A stretch of DNA of 64,000 nt from Mesostigma viride (Eukaryota > Streptophyta > Mesostigmatophyceae > Mesostigmatales > Mesostigmataceae): assembly GCA_009746045.1 (NCBI GenBank), contig RPFO01000015.1:853529-917528 (forward strand), written 5' to 3'. The notes under the pieces were generated by a model. That model saw nothing but the letters and a program-made list of their open reading frames with translations. It did not search any database and was not told where the DNA came from. Shown piece by piece: positions 39,723-52,800 of the stretch. The first letter of the stretch is position 1. The number at the start of each line of letters is the position of its first letter. The position numbers and the translations under genes are program-made.

Positions 39723-40965
39723 ACAAGGAAGCCATTCATTAGTCCTGAGATATAGGAAGGGGAGCAGTGGTCCTCACCTTGGAACTCAGTGTACCAAGAA
39801 GGAAGGGTGAGGCCATGCCGGCTGCTGGCAATACTCCTGGACCACCTCATGGCAATCATTGAGTCAAGTCAGACAACCACAACCACGTGGCAGTGGACTC
39901 TAACTCCCCTTTCCAATGCACCTTGAACTAGAGCTGCTTGGTCCTACCCTTGCCCTTGACTCTGTGAGCCAACAACTCCACTTCATATATCTTCTCCCCC
40001 TGAGGATCCAACTCAAAGGGTAAGGGAGCAGAGAGGCGACCCGGCTGCAAGGTGTTGCGTTTGTACAACTTGAGCTGGGCCAGGTGGAACACATTGTTTT
40101 TGAGCCTCCAGTGGGAAGGCACCTGGACTTGAACCACTGTCACATGGTGAAAGGTTTCCAGCACAGGGAAGGGTCCCAACCACAAGGGCTGAAGTTTCCT
40201 GCATTGCTCCTTTTCAGGTAGCACACGGTTAGCCTCAAGAAGCACCAAGCCATTAGGGGCCACACTGAAGTGTGAGTAGCCAGCATCTGTTGCCAAGCAT
40301 TGTTCAAATACTTGTCTTTGGCCTGCAGCATCTGAGCAGCAACAACACTATGAGCCTCCTGAAAGGATGCTATCAGTTGTTGTACTGAGGTTAAGCGTCT
40401 TCTGAAGGGACCTTCAGCATCCCTGTCAGGCAGCTCCAGGTCAAATGGGGTCAAAGGGCACTGGCCATGGCAGATGACAAAGGGAGACATGTTGTGGAGG
40501 GCTAGGGGTGCCGGGTGAGTTGTCAATAGCAAACTCAATTAAGGGAAGTTTCCTGTCCCATTCCTTGTTGTCATGGGTACAGTAATGCTTCTGGCATTCC
40601 CGCACAATGCGGTTCAGCCTCTCTACTGCCCCCGTACTTGCATGTCACCTGTACGCCACCCCAAAAGCCAACTTGGTGTCCAGGATGTCAAAAAAGGACT
40701 TCCAGAACCCAGACATCCACAAGGGATCCTGGTCAGTAATGAGCACCCTTGGCATTCCATGCAACCTGTACACCTCCTTCATGAACAATTCTACACACTG
40801 GGCAGCAGTCAGATGGGCATTACAGGGGATTGAGATGGCACATTCTAGAGAGTCTGTCCATCACCACCAATATCCTGTCATTACCAGCATCAGACATAGG
40901 CAAGCCACAGATGAAGTCCATGGTCACACTGATCCAGGGTCTCAAGCGTGTAAAAGGATGCAGAA
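39723..40965 (-). pseudogene. Ty3/gypsy integrase with chromodomain, degenerate
   Basis: Read on the minus strand the order is: integrase core start (PWISVTMDFICGLP, DRLSRMCHLNP, about 40955-40860), second aspartate in VLITDQDP (about 40745), glutamate in AVERLNRIVRE (about 40620), the C-terminal part (LKNNVFHLAQLKLYK, about 40100), and a chromodomain (KIYEVELLAHRV, then VHWKGELESTATW, about 39990-39880). This is the arrangement of chromodomain-bearing gypsy elements, where the chromodomain steers integration. Several frameshifts break it, and gag, protease, RT and RNase H are missing; the right edge is near 40965. Confidence 0.8.
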
Positions 40966-41135
40966 ATGGCGTCCGGCAAGGAGGATTCAACCGCCATTGG
41001 GGCTGCTTCCGAAGTCTTGAGTCGCTTGTGAGCGACGTTCTCGGCGGTGACAATGTCGTTGGCGATTTTGTTTTCGGCCAGTTTGGCATCAAGAGATTCG
41101 GCTGCAGGAGCTGAAGACGATGCGGGAGCCTCCAT
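40966..41135 (-). other. Isolated 5' coding piece of unknown gene
   Basis: From ATG 41135 on the minus strand a frame reads MEAPASSSAPAAESLDAKLAE... to PDAI, then meets the gypsy sequence at about 40965. The Ala/Ser-rich start looks like a normal protein N-terminus, perhaps a host exon or a gag start cut by the gypsy element. No donor site or continuation was found. Confidence 0.25.
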
Positions 41136-41403
41136 ATCTACGTTCAATAGCACCTAGACGATGGCAGGGGGCGCAGGCGCACTGATCACGTGCGTGGTGC
41201 CGCCATAACGTGCAGAAAAATAGCGAGATCTGCTGGGCAGGCCGATGTCGATAGCTTGCGAAATCCTGGGCGATGACTACCAAAAGTTATACCAGCGTGT
41301 TCGTAATCAAAAGGCAAGTCTGTTGCAATTAACGCGACCAAATCAGTTCATGCCCGGAGTCAAAAGTTAGGAGCATTCTCGGAATCCATAGCTCGATGCA
41401 TGA
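41136..41403. other. Short stretch with no recognised feature
   Basis: Nothing supported; no ORF, repeat or RNA gene could be recognised. Confidence 0.4.
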
Positions 41404-42195
41404 ATGAATGAATCTGGGATATGCAATTCATATACTCCCAACGCGCGAGGGGTAAGGCAGGGGCGCCCCCGCTTCTTCTCAATCTTTAAGAGCCCATCGG
41501 ACAAGATTTCGTTCCTCAGACGCCGCAAGCGGCTCGAGAACAATCCCTTCACCGTGGACGACGACTTGACCCTGGCGCAGCAACAACGGCGACGGGAGCT
41601 ATGGCCGACCCGACCTCCAGCTCCGGCAGACCAAGGCGGGACAGCCGGTGCACTGAAAGGGGGCGGCCATCTACGTCGGCCACAAGCCCTGGCACGCGAC
41701 CCCCGCGACCACCGCGGCCCCAGCGACTCGACAGACGCCCCAGCTTAGGGGAATACAGTAGCAGTAGTGTAGAATAGGTAGACCGTGGCCTTGTGACATG
41801 CCCGCCTACTACAGGCACTATACTAGCTGATGCCTAGCATTTTTAGTCATGTACATGTGCGCCTATGATGTGCCACACTCCAGATGATGCCTAGCTTTAT
41901 TTAGTTATGCCGTGCCCATGCAGAGAGCTGCTCTCTGCTGAGATGCCGTGCTCTAGCTTTTGTATAGCTATGCTGATCTTCCCCCCCATGACAGGCTCCC
42001 CCTTAGCTGGGCATAGCTTGATAGATCATGGGGCTGCAGGTGCCCTGGGGCACCTAGAGCAAGGGTCCTTTACATTCCCACCCTTGCAGGAAGTAGCTTA
42101 GAATGTATTATAGGCCATACGCCCCTTCTCTGGGCTATGTGCTACATATACTCCCAACGGAGTTATGTTCCTAATTAATTAATTAATTAATACTC
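41404..42195 (+). mobile_element. LINE fragment with AATT tail
   Basis: Around 41440-41640 a frame reads ARGVRQGRPRFFSIFKSP...NPFTVDDDLTLAQQ, resembling the RNA-binding or linker part of L1-like LINE proteins. It is followed by about 500 bp without a frame, then ACTCCCAACGGAGTTATGTTCC and an AATT-rich tail (42172-42192). The same 3' motif and a second tail recur at 42193-42232, so two LINE ends lie in tandem. The RT is missing. Confidence 0.5.
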
Positions 42196-42249
42196 CCAAC
42201 GGAGTTATGTTCCTAATTAATTAATTCATTAAGCGCATGTGAAGACTCA

Positions 42250-43475
42250 CTTCTCACAACATTGCAGACGGGGTGTGGCAAGGTTGTGTCCTGTCCCCAT
42301 ACCTGTTCATTATTGTCGTGGATCACGTCATGCGCCGAGCACGTGTGCGCTTTACTGCTCTTAAAAGGGTTCGAGCCAGGCTTGGACATCCTTAACGAGC
42401 GCGAGCACGGCGGGGTTAAACCTGGCTACCGCCTGGCCGACCTGATTTATGCGGATGACACCACCCTCATCGCGCGCCCCGAGCACATTCAGACCTGGCT
42501 GGGCTGTCTGGGCCTGGAGGCGAGGGCGGTGGGGTTGGAGATTAGTGTCAAAACTGAGGCGATGGTGATTGGGGCCTCCAGTACACCGCCGCTGCCGCGC
42601 CTGCTCGACGGGACGGAGGTCCCGTTCCGCGATCGCTTCAAACTGTTGGGGAGTTGGCTCCCTGACACCGCCGACGATGTGGACATCCGCATCGGCCTGG
42701 CCTGGGCCAGGCTCCGTTCGCTCAACACCTACTGGCGCTCCAAGGGCCTGGGCGAGCACCGCAAGCGCATCCTCTTCAAGGTCCTCGTCCTCACGGTGCT
42801 CACGTATGGCGCCGAGGCGTGGTCACTCACACCCACACTGGCAGCTAAGCTAGACGGCACAGTTTACAGGATGATCCGACAGGTCCTGAACGTAGGGTTT
42901 TCCAAGCGCCCGTCATTAGAGTCTTTGTATCAGGGCATGCCTCGTATTTCGGACGATATTAGACAGCGTAGGATAGCATTTGTAGGACACCTTGCTCGCA
43001 CCAGCCAGGTTGACACCGCCCTTGGTCTGGCGGGCCCCCAGCGGCTTGGCCAGCCAGGGCGGCATATTCTGACCTGGCCTGGCCCCAAGGGCATTCCCAA
43101 AAGGGTAGGGAAACATGTCACGAACTACACCCAGATGTTGCTGGATGACCTACTGGTCCCAGCCCAGTTTGAATACCGCATCCACTCTCTCTGCCTTCTT
43201 TGGACTGCCATGCAGAATAATTAATTAATGCAGAATAAGCCGCGGTGGCAGAAGATTGTCAAGGCTCACACGCCCGACCCTGTGGGCAAGCCACCTCCCC
43301 CCAAGAGGAGGAGGCGTTTTGATGAGTAGGGTAGTTAGGATTTTTCTAGACTAGATAGCTTAGCGTTAGGTTAGTTAGCTCATGCGGCTCCCTCCACTCC
43401 ACCATCCATCAAGGATTATGTGCTACATGATCTCCCAACGGAGGCATGTTATAATTTAATTTAATTTTTTTTAAT
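42250..43475 (+). pseudogene. 5'-truncated LINE with RT 3' half
   Basis: The element starts inside RT near motif GVWQGCVLSP (about 42268, in a different frame) and then reads GYRLADLIYADDTTLIARPEHIQTW with the catalytic YADD, KLLGSWLP, VLTYGAEAW, RRIAFVGHLARTSQVDT and RHILTWPGP up to about 43224. A one-base frameshift near 42360 separates the first motif from the rest. The 3' end carries CTCCCAACGGAGGCATG and an AATTT-rich tail to 43475. It is related to the copies at 33063 and 57411 but not identical. Not functional. Confidence 0.88.
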
Positions 43476-43865
43476 TGCCAAGAATTAGACCAGACAGCCA
43501 CATGTCGCCGCCTTTGCGGGATGCTTGAGCTATCAAGAAGTTCAAATTGGACTGTGGAGTGCCCGTGACCGAAAAAATGGCTGCTTGTAAAAAATAATTT
43601 TACAGCGGATATTCACAATGCAGACTGAAGTAATACACAACAAGCAAAGACATGTAACAATGCCAGGGCGCCAGGATTTTATAAGTCTATAGGCTAGCTC
43701 ACTACATGTTATGAAAATGGCCTGCAGTACCCTGATTGCCACATCATGAATGCTGCCTTGGAAACCTAATTTACTCATGGAGCACATGATTAGATATAGA
43801 ACACATGGATGGGCCGTGTCTATCTCGGCAAACTTGTTCTTGAAAAGTGCTCCACACCACCACAT
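43476..43865 (-). other. 3' flank of the TOG/TACC gene
   Basis: No ORF of note. TGTAA on the minus strand at 43600-43604, about 262 bases after the stop codon, is the best poly(A) signal candidate. Confidence 0.5.
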
Positions 43866-46800
43866 CTATCCCTTTGTGGCTTTCAGCCGCTCCAGCTGTG
43901 CCAGCAGCTGCTCACACATCTGCGACAGTTCCAGGTTTTCCTTCTCCTTCTTGGACAACACCGCTTGCAGCTGCGGAACACAACAGAGATGGAGGCACAT
44001 CAAAAGGGTAGAATAACTAAGAAGTTCGTAAATATGGCATTCAGAGTACAGTGTTGAAAGTATGGCAGAAAAACACATCATCACAATCTGAAACCCTAGA
44101 TGTGTCACTGACTAAAGTATTGCCGACGACATCCTGCCTTGTCACCAGCACGCTTTGCCCGCAATATTCTCAACGAAGTATTTGCTACTATAGCAAGTCA
44201 AGGATACAGGGGACAACTCCACACAGGATAGATGCAGGCAACCCTCCAAGCACAGCAGTGTTTTTTTAAGGGGAAATTTTACCCCTGCAAGAACCAGAAA
44301 GGTCCGCTCACTGCAAGCGTGCACATTCGGTTGCGGTTTCCTGGTGTAAATGAAGCTCAGAGGGCCAGTATCTGCATGCCGAACCTATCTGGACAAGGCC
44401 ACAACTACACTGAAGACGGTGCTATTGCATTGTCTCAGCACCTCTTGCCCATCCCTGTGCGCCGCGCGATCTTTCAACCCAGGAATGTCTACTGTACCAA
44501 CCACCAACATTCCTGCATGTGCTGATGGATGGCACTATGCGCGCAGCACAAGCAGGGCTGACAGGTTCAGGGCCTCAAGGCAAAGTCACAGGCAAGCTAG
44601 GCAGGGCTCACGCCAACATGCCTTCAGTGGCGCTCAACCAACTTCATCACCCACCCTGTAGTAAGCACCATACACAGCATCGATTTGCGTGAGCCTCCCG
44701 CAACATCCTGGCCTCCCAACGAAGGACCAAGTGTGTTCCATGAATGCCAGTGGCACAGGCGACTACATAGCGTGCTCTACCCTTGCGGCCCAACCTGCCA
44801 CCTGGCATCCACCCTATATAGCATGCGCGCCCGCCTCGCCCTCCCAGGAGCATGCGCGCCTGCCTCGTCCTTACATGGCTCTTCTCTAAGGCCCCCCCCC
44901 CCCCCCCGCACCTGGCTCTTCTCCGCGCGTGCGTCCTGCAGAGCAGTGAACGCGCGCACGTTCTCCTTCTTGTAATCCTCCAGCCCGCGCGACAGCTCGC
45001 CGGATTGCTCGCGCTGCCGGCGCACCTCCTCCTCCTTGTCATGCAGCTGGGGGGTTGGGAGGAAGAGCAGGAAGGGGAGGAGGAAGGGTAGGAAGGTGCG
45101 GAAGGAGGGGGAGGGGGGCAAGGTGGGGAATGTCGGGAAAGTGGGGAAGGGGAAAGGTGGGAAATGGATAAGGTTGGGGAAGGGGAGAAATGGGGGGGAT
45201 GGGGAAAGATGGGGAAAGGGATGGGGAAAAGGGGAAGAGCCGGGGCGGGGAGGGACAATGGAGGCGGGGGCGGGGAGAATAATGACAGAAACAAGGGCGG
45301 CAGGGTCAATAGAGGATGAGCAGACAAAACAAGCTCCAGGAGAGTCCCCAGGGGCATGGAAGTGTATGTGCATTGAGGTTGACTGGGTGAGGGCCAGACC
45401 TGCGACGAAGAGGGATGGCATATACAGGACGAATGCGTAGGCTGGAATACCAGCTGGCAGTGAGGCAGAAACGCTTGGCACGCCGCACAGTTCCCTTTTC
45501 CTAAGTGTTTGTTTGGTTAAGTGTTCATGCCTGGTCCTGTATTGACAGCACTGAGGGGAACACGCCACGTGGACCATGACACGCTTTCGCCAATCGCCAA
45601 GGTAAACACACAAGAATAACCGTCGCCCCCAGACGATACCAACACCCAAGCAGCCCAAGCCAGCCAACACTGGTCCGCAACCAGGGCGATGGTGATCGCC
45701 TTGCACCGCTACACAGGATGAGCAAGCGAACGCGCCGGCTTGTCCCCCACGTACGAGTGCCTCCACGTTCTTGGCAGCGCCCATGGCGACTGCCAGCTGG
45801 CTCTGCGCGTGCTCAAGCTTGACCAGCGTCGTGCTCTGCTCGCCCATCGCTGCCAGCAGGCCACGGTCCTTGGCCGCAAGCTCAAGCCGCAGCTCCGTCT
45901 CGGTGGCCTTGGAGGCCGAGAGGGACTCGGTGGCGGACGCCAGCTCAGCGCGCAGCGCTTCCACCTGGCGTGCGCTGGCGTCGAGGGACTCGGACACGGC
46001 AGCGCAGCGGGCCTGCGAGGGGAGGCAGGCAAGGGACGCAGTTAGGCCAGGGGTACGGGTGCCATGTGAGGAGAGATTCCTGACAGGCTGTAAAGACCCT
46101 GCCCAAATCCCAAATCCTATCTCTGCATAGAGAACCCTATATGCCTGCGACTGGCTCACGGCATTCCCGCCTGCACCAACACGCACAGACTCCCACGTCA
46201 CCGTCTCCAGACAGCCACAGCCACCAACCACTGTTTGCCGCAAGGCCCTGTTGAGAGCAGCATACTACAACGTATGCCCCAACAGCAACTGGTAAGAAGA
46301 GAGACAGACACACACGCATACACCTACCTTGTGCCGCATCACCCACTATACACCCACCTAGCTTGTGCCGGGCCACCCATCAACCCGCCCACCTTGTGCT
46401 GCACCATCCATACACCCACCAACCTTGTGCAGCATTACGCATCCTCTCACCCACCTTGTGCCGGGCCACCCATCATCCACCCTCTTGATGCCATATCCCG
46501 GCCCTCCCTTCACCCACCTTGTGCCGCACCACCTCGGCGACCGCGCGCTGCTCCGCGGCCTCCATCGCGGCCCGGTGCTCCTCCGCCACTGCCTTGAGCG
46601 CGGCCGCGTGCCCGGCCTCGCTGGCCGCCAGCTTGTCGCGCCACAGGCCCTCGTTAGCCACCGCCGCCTGGTACTTGGCCTTGTACTCGCCGTAGCGGCC
46701 GTTGAGCTCCTCAAAGGAACGGAGGAGCTGCTCGTACTCGGCGCCCGCCTGCGCTGCGCGCGCCTCCATGTAGGCTGTCACCGTGCTCTCTCGCACCGCG

Positions 46801-49800
46801 CGGCGGCTCATGTCGTCCTGGGAGGGGGGGGGGGGGGCCGAATAGGCCATTGAGAAGGCCAACGATGGGGGCAGCGCAGTATTGCGTTAGGATGGGGTCG
46901 TGATGGCCGTGGGGGTGGTGTCACGAGGGTGTTCGATGGGCCAGTACGGGCAGCGGGGTGGTATCATGACGGCAGTGGGTCGGGCTGTAAGGACGTGGAT
47001 TGGCGCGAGGATGGAGGTGGGATCGTTGCCGTGTGGGAAACAGAGAAGGAAGCGACAGTGTCGGGTGGCAGATGGTGGGGGAGGGAGGGGAAGTGAACGT
47101 TGGCAGCAAAGAAGGTGCTTAAAGGCATGACTATCAGAGGTGGTGAGAGGACAGTGTGAGCGAGAATAGCTTGTGCGTCTAATACTACGAGGGGCACCGT
47201 GAAGCATGCAGGGACAAAAAACAGGCAGTGCTGATGACGGTGGAAGATGCGACAGGCAATGATGACACAGGAGCACCCGGTGCAGTAAAAGTGCTCAAGC
47301 CATGAAAGGCGGGGGATAAAATTCAGATGCTTCTCAGCGCGTTGTGGGCTCGCAAGAGAGGTCGTTATGTTGGACCCCCCTCACACCAACCCACATGCAT
47401 CACAAATCAAATCTTGCGCACCCACCCACCTGCATGCGCAGCGACGTGCGCGACGCCACCACCCACCCGCCCGCCACCGCCCTATCACGACTATATATAT
47501 TCATTGAGAATGATAAATTACGGAGGTGAGATAATATAGTATATATATGTTGCCGCACCGACTATGAATAGACGATGCTGCACCCACCTGCATGCGTAGC
47601 ACCGTGCGCTCGTACTGCACCAGCGACTCGTGCAGGTCCGCATTGTCACCCGCCACCGCCGCATGAGCCTCCCTCAGCTCCGCCAGCTGCTTCTCGAGCT
47701 CCGCCGCACGCCGCGCCTGCCCTTCCAGCTCCACCATTCGGCAAGCCTGCGAGGAGATGACTGCCGACGTGCGCGCCTCCACCTCCCATACGGCAGCAGC
47801 AACCGCCGCCGCGATGGCATCGTCGCTGGGCGCCACTGCGGTGACGGCTTCAATGGCCGCCTTTGGCTTGTCGTCCACAGTTGCTCCAGCGACCATGGTT
47901 GCCGTCATGATGATCTCATCAGCCACCACCGGCCGAGTATCCAGAAACGGTCCAGCAGCCACTGTTGCCGCCAGAGCACCATCGTCCTGGACCACCGCCG
48001 ATCGGTCATCCGCCATTGCTTCGGATGCAGGAGCAGCATTGCTTGCTGCGGGCGATGGGAGGGCGGCACAGGATGGGGCGGCGGCAGCCTCTGCCCTCGC
48101 CCCAACCTCCACGGCCTGGGCTGTCCTTGCCCGCTCCTCCGCTGCAGGTTCCCCCTGTTCCTCGTCAGCGACCACGGAAGCAACAACAACTGTGGCACCA
48201 GGGCTTGTGCTTGAGGTGCTCACCTCGCCATGGTTGACCAACACCACTGCCGGCTTGCAGGGACTATGTGGAGCCGTGTCCACGTCACCACCGCCAGCCA
48301 CGACCAAGTCAGCAGCGGCGCCCACCTGTGGCTCGGCTTCACCCTCTCCGGCCCCCACGCCCTCGGCGCCCTCCACGCCCTCTTCTGCAGCAGCGACATC
48401 CTCAGGCATCACACAGGGTGGCTGCACCTCTGCATCCTGTGCTGACGCGACTGTCTCTGCGTCCTCTACCGGCATGGTCGCTTCGACTTCCACTATGGGC
48501 AGAACCGCCTCTGCCCCCTGTGCCAGCACTGCTGCCTCTGCCTCTACCCCCTCTTCTGCTGTCGCCGTGCTCTCGGGTGCCTCTTCTAGCTCCACGACGC
48601 CTGCCTCCACTGGCGCGGCCAGGACAGGGAGCTCCTCCTGTGAGACCGCTGCCAGCTCATCACCGCACGCCGCCTCCTGGGAACTGCAGACGTCTTCATC
48701 CGCAGCGCATTCACCCGCCCGCTCTCCTTCTGCGAACAGCAACGTCGCGGATGTCCCCTCCACCAGCTCTGCTGCGGGTGTGCCATCCCCGGCAATGTGC
48801 AAACCCACTGCATCCTCCCCCTCCTGTGCCACACCAACAGACACGCCATTCACTGCCTCCCCACAGGCCACCGCGTGCTCGCTAAGCACTGCCATCTCAC
48901 TGGGCGATGCCTCCTCGTTGGTATGGGTGTCCTCCTTGGTCTGTGTGTCCTCGAGCACCGCTGGGTTTCCGCGGGGCAGGACGTCTTCTTCAGCAGCCAA
49001 TGACTCTGTGGGTACCAGCGGCGCCTCACCCGCCTCAAGCTCATCCGTGTTTGCCTCCTTGATGGCAAGACCACCCTCCGCAACTGGCTCCGCGCACTCC
49101 TGCGTGCCCTCACCTTCCTCCGCCACTGCCGTCGAGCATGCTTCCCGTTGCCCCTGTGGAACGTCCGCGTCAGGAGCCACCACAGGGCCAGCCTCCGTTG
49201 CAGTAGACGGCGAGGGGCACACTTCGACTACAGCAGCATCTTCTGGTGCCGCCACCCCACCATCCGTGCATAATTCACCCATCCACTGGCCCTCGGCCGC
49301 ATGGTCGACAGTCAACGTGGTCATGGCCTGGTCCACGGTGGCAGTGTCCTCAGCCACCACGTTATCGCCTGAGCCCATGCCAGTAAACTGCTCAAGCTCA
49401 ACCTGTCCACACTCTGCGGTTGCTGTGGGGAACGCACCACACACCTCCTCCCCTACCACCTCCACCACCTCAGGGGATGCATCCTCAGCTCGTACAAGCC
49501 CGCCCACAGTCTCCACCATATTCTCAACCGCACGATCTGCCTCATCATTACCCACATCCTTGGCCACCGGCAGCTCATCTGTGCAATCCGTCAGTTCAGG
49601 GGCCCCCTCCCCATCCACCTCTACAGCGGCTTGATCATCATAATCCATCGTGGCAGCCTCTGCGACCGCTGCATCCAGTACGACATCAGCGAAGGATGCA
49701 CCGGGCGTTCCATCTGCAGCATCCCCCTGACATGCGCTGGTCGCGCTTGCGTCCGCCACCTCTCCAACTAGTGCCGTGTCGGGGGAAGCGAGCGCGCCAT

Positions 49801-52800
49801 GTGCCGCATCATGTGCTGCGCCGCATTCCGTGTTGTCACAGGGCTTGGCGTCCTCCCCAGAGGCAGCGGGGATGGGATCCTCGTCATTGGGCACAGGGGT
49901 GGCATCCGTGCCCACATCCACCGGGAGGGCAGTCATCTCCGCCGCATCCTTCTCCTGTGCAACGCTTGCAGCGTCCTCCTGTGCAGCGTCTTCGGCCAAG
50001 CATGCATGCGAAACCACAGATCCGCCCTCAAGAACTGGCTCCATGCACCCAGGCTGCTCTTCGCTCCACTCCATGGCCCCGGCCACCACAGCCTCCCCCT
50101 CACATGGAACCTGCGGCAAAGCACAATCACTACCACTTGCTGACTCGGTGTTGGACTCGCTCCATGCCACCGCCTGCCCCTCCCCGCTGCCATCATCCTC
50201 GGCCTGCACTGGGGCCGTTGCCACCTCCAGCCCTGAGCCACAGTCGTCAGCGTGTGTCACGACCGCGGCTGGGTCAGGCACCGACTCCAGCGCCTCGGGG
50301 AACTCCTCTACACCCTCCATCACCACCACCTCCTCCGCCAGCTCCTCCAAGGCCACCTTGAGCGCCACCTCAGCATCCATCCCCGCCTCACCACTAGAGC
50401 GCTCGCATCGCGAAGCTAGACCATCCAGAGCCGGGTGAGCGGAAGCAGCATCCACAGCGACAGCACCCACCGCTGCCAGAGGGGATGCCTCGAAGGCCAT
50501 CATCGACTCTACCACTGCAAGCTGCATTGTGGTCTGCAGCTCACCGAGGGAGGAAGACTCTGACGCATGCACTGTCTCCGTTGCCGCCACCGCCTCTATG
50601 TTGAGCGTGCCAGCATCAGCGTGCTCGAGCGCGTTGCCAGCATCAGCCTGCTCGTGCTCAAGGGCAGATTCAGATGCCCGTAGAGCGGGCACAGACGGTT
50701 GGGACGGAGCATCGCCCACTGTCTCGGTTCCTGGGTCACGTGGTGTACACGCCTCCACCACCAGGGCTCTGCCCTCAGTCTCCGCCATAGCGGGCTCTGA
50801 GGCATCGGTGGCAGACGTTGGCAGCTCCTCCATCAACTCGCCATCTGCTGCCACCTCGAAAGCAGCAGCCAGCGGGAGCGCCACCCCCGGGATGCCAACC
50901 TGCTCCGCCTCCCGGATGATGGCTTCTGTCACCGCCTCACGGATGTCCTTGTCTGCCATCAAGGTGTCGCTGGGATCTCCGTTTGCCGCCAGAGTGTCCC
51001 CGATGTTCTCGCCCGTTGCCAGAGTGTCCTCCGGAGGCATGCGCGATGCCGGCTGGTCCGCAGTGCATGGCTCGGTCGATGACGGCTCCTCATCCTGGCG
51101 AACGGCATCCTCAGACGGGCATTTCTCTACCTGCGACGCAAACTGCCCTTGGAGCGCCCGCGTGACGCCACACGCCGCATGCTCGGATGGCGCATCCACG
51201 CCATGGCCCGCATCACAGGAGGTGATGTCGGGGCAAGCACCCGCGCCCTTGTGCGCCACTGCACGGCTGGCGGGGGGGGACATGGCTGCCATCACACTGG
51301 GTGCCTTGAACGGTGTGTCCACGTCCATGGCATCAAACGCGGGCGGGTGGGCATCATCGCCAACGACATCCGCTACTTCAGGGCCATTGCCAGGGCAGGG
51401 GCTAGATGCGGCATTGACAGGTGTTGCGGCGGAGAAGGGCGAAGGGTTGACAGCCTGAGTTGCCGCAACAAGCGCAGGATGGCCGTGGTTGGCACTACCG
51501 ACACTGCTGCTGCTGCTGCTGCTGCTGTTACACATGGGGTCGCTGTGGCCCATTTTGTTGCTGTTGGTGAGGGAGGAGGCAGGCACAGGCATAACGCGTT
51601 GAACGTTCACCAGCCCCGACGGTAAACCTTGCATCCGCGCCGTGCCAACGGCCTTGGCATCCCCTACCGGCGCTGCACATGCCACCTTCTCAAAAAACTG
51701 GCGGCGACTCGCGACAGAGCCGACCGCCGGCAGGCTGTCCCTGCGGTTGCTGCTGCCGCCCTGTGGAACGTTGCTGGGTGCGTTGCAAGCAGCAAATGCC
51801 TGTGTCGCCTGCTGCCACTGGGGCTGCTGCTGCTGCTGCCGACTGGGAGCCAACAGCCCCTGCTGCGCCTGCTCCTGCGGTGGGCCAGCAGATGCCAGCA
51901 CATGAGGAGCTGGCTCCATGATGGGCGCGTCATCCACATCCATCATTTCCACGTCCCCGAACGTGTCCTCTGCTACTGCGCGCTGGTCACTGTCACCGTC
52001 ACCGAGAGCAACCGAGCCATGCTCCCCCTCAAGTGCTGGGGATCGCCCATCACTGCCATGCGAGATTGTGGCAGGTGCCAGACCTTGTCCCACCTCTGCA
52101 GGCTGTGGCGGCGATGCCATCTTGGCCTCGCCGCACGTGAGCGCCAGCTGTCGCGCCACCTCCGTGGCCGACACGTGCCCCATGCACCGCGCCACTCCTG
52201 GCCCCGTCACGGCAGGGGAGGGCGGGGGTGCCACTTCCCTCCCGCGTGGCGTGAAGTGGAATGGCTTGGCGAGCGGGTTGAGCGGTGTGGACCCTGGTGC
52301 CTTCTTGACACCACTGCGCGCCGCCACCAGTGCTGCCGCCTGGACCTGCTCACCCACGCGGGCGACGGGAGTGATGGGCCCCTCGCCACCATGGCTACCT
52401 AGCTCAGTGGAAGCTGCTGTGCGGCTGCCTTCAGCAGGCATCTGGCCGCTGTCACTCGCGCCATCGCCAGCAGATGCCTGGAGCCCCTCCTCAAAGTGGC
52501 AGCTCTGGCTCATCCACGTGAGCGCGCGGTGCAGCTGGTGCGCGTCCGCCCCCAACGCATCCCCCAGGGCACTCTCTGCCTTGCTGTGTGCGGGCGTGTT
52601 GAAGGGGGTCGCCTGGCCCGCGCGTGCCTTGTGCACATGCGTGTTGAAGATGGTTGTGTGACCCACAACCGGCCCGGCCCTGTTCATATCTCCTCGGGTA
52701 ATGGACCGCTTGTTGAGGTGCGACTGGCCCCGTGGCGCCCCTTGTGGCATGCCCGGCTGTGGCGTGCCCGGCGTGTGGAACACCTCATCCATCTCTTCCG

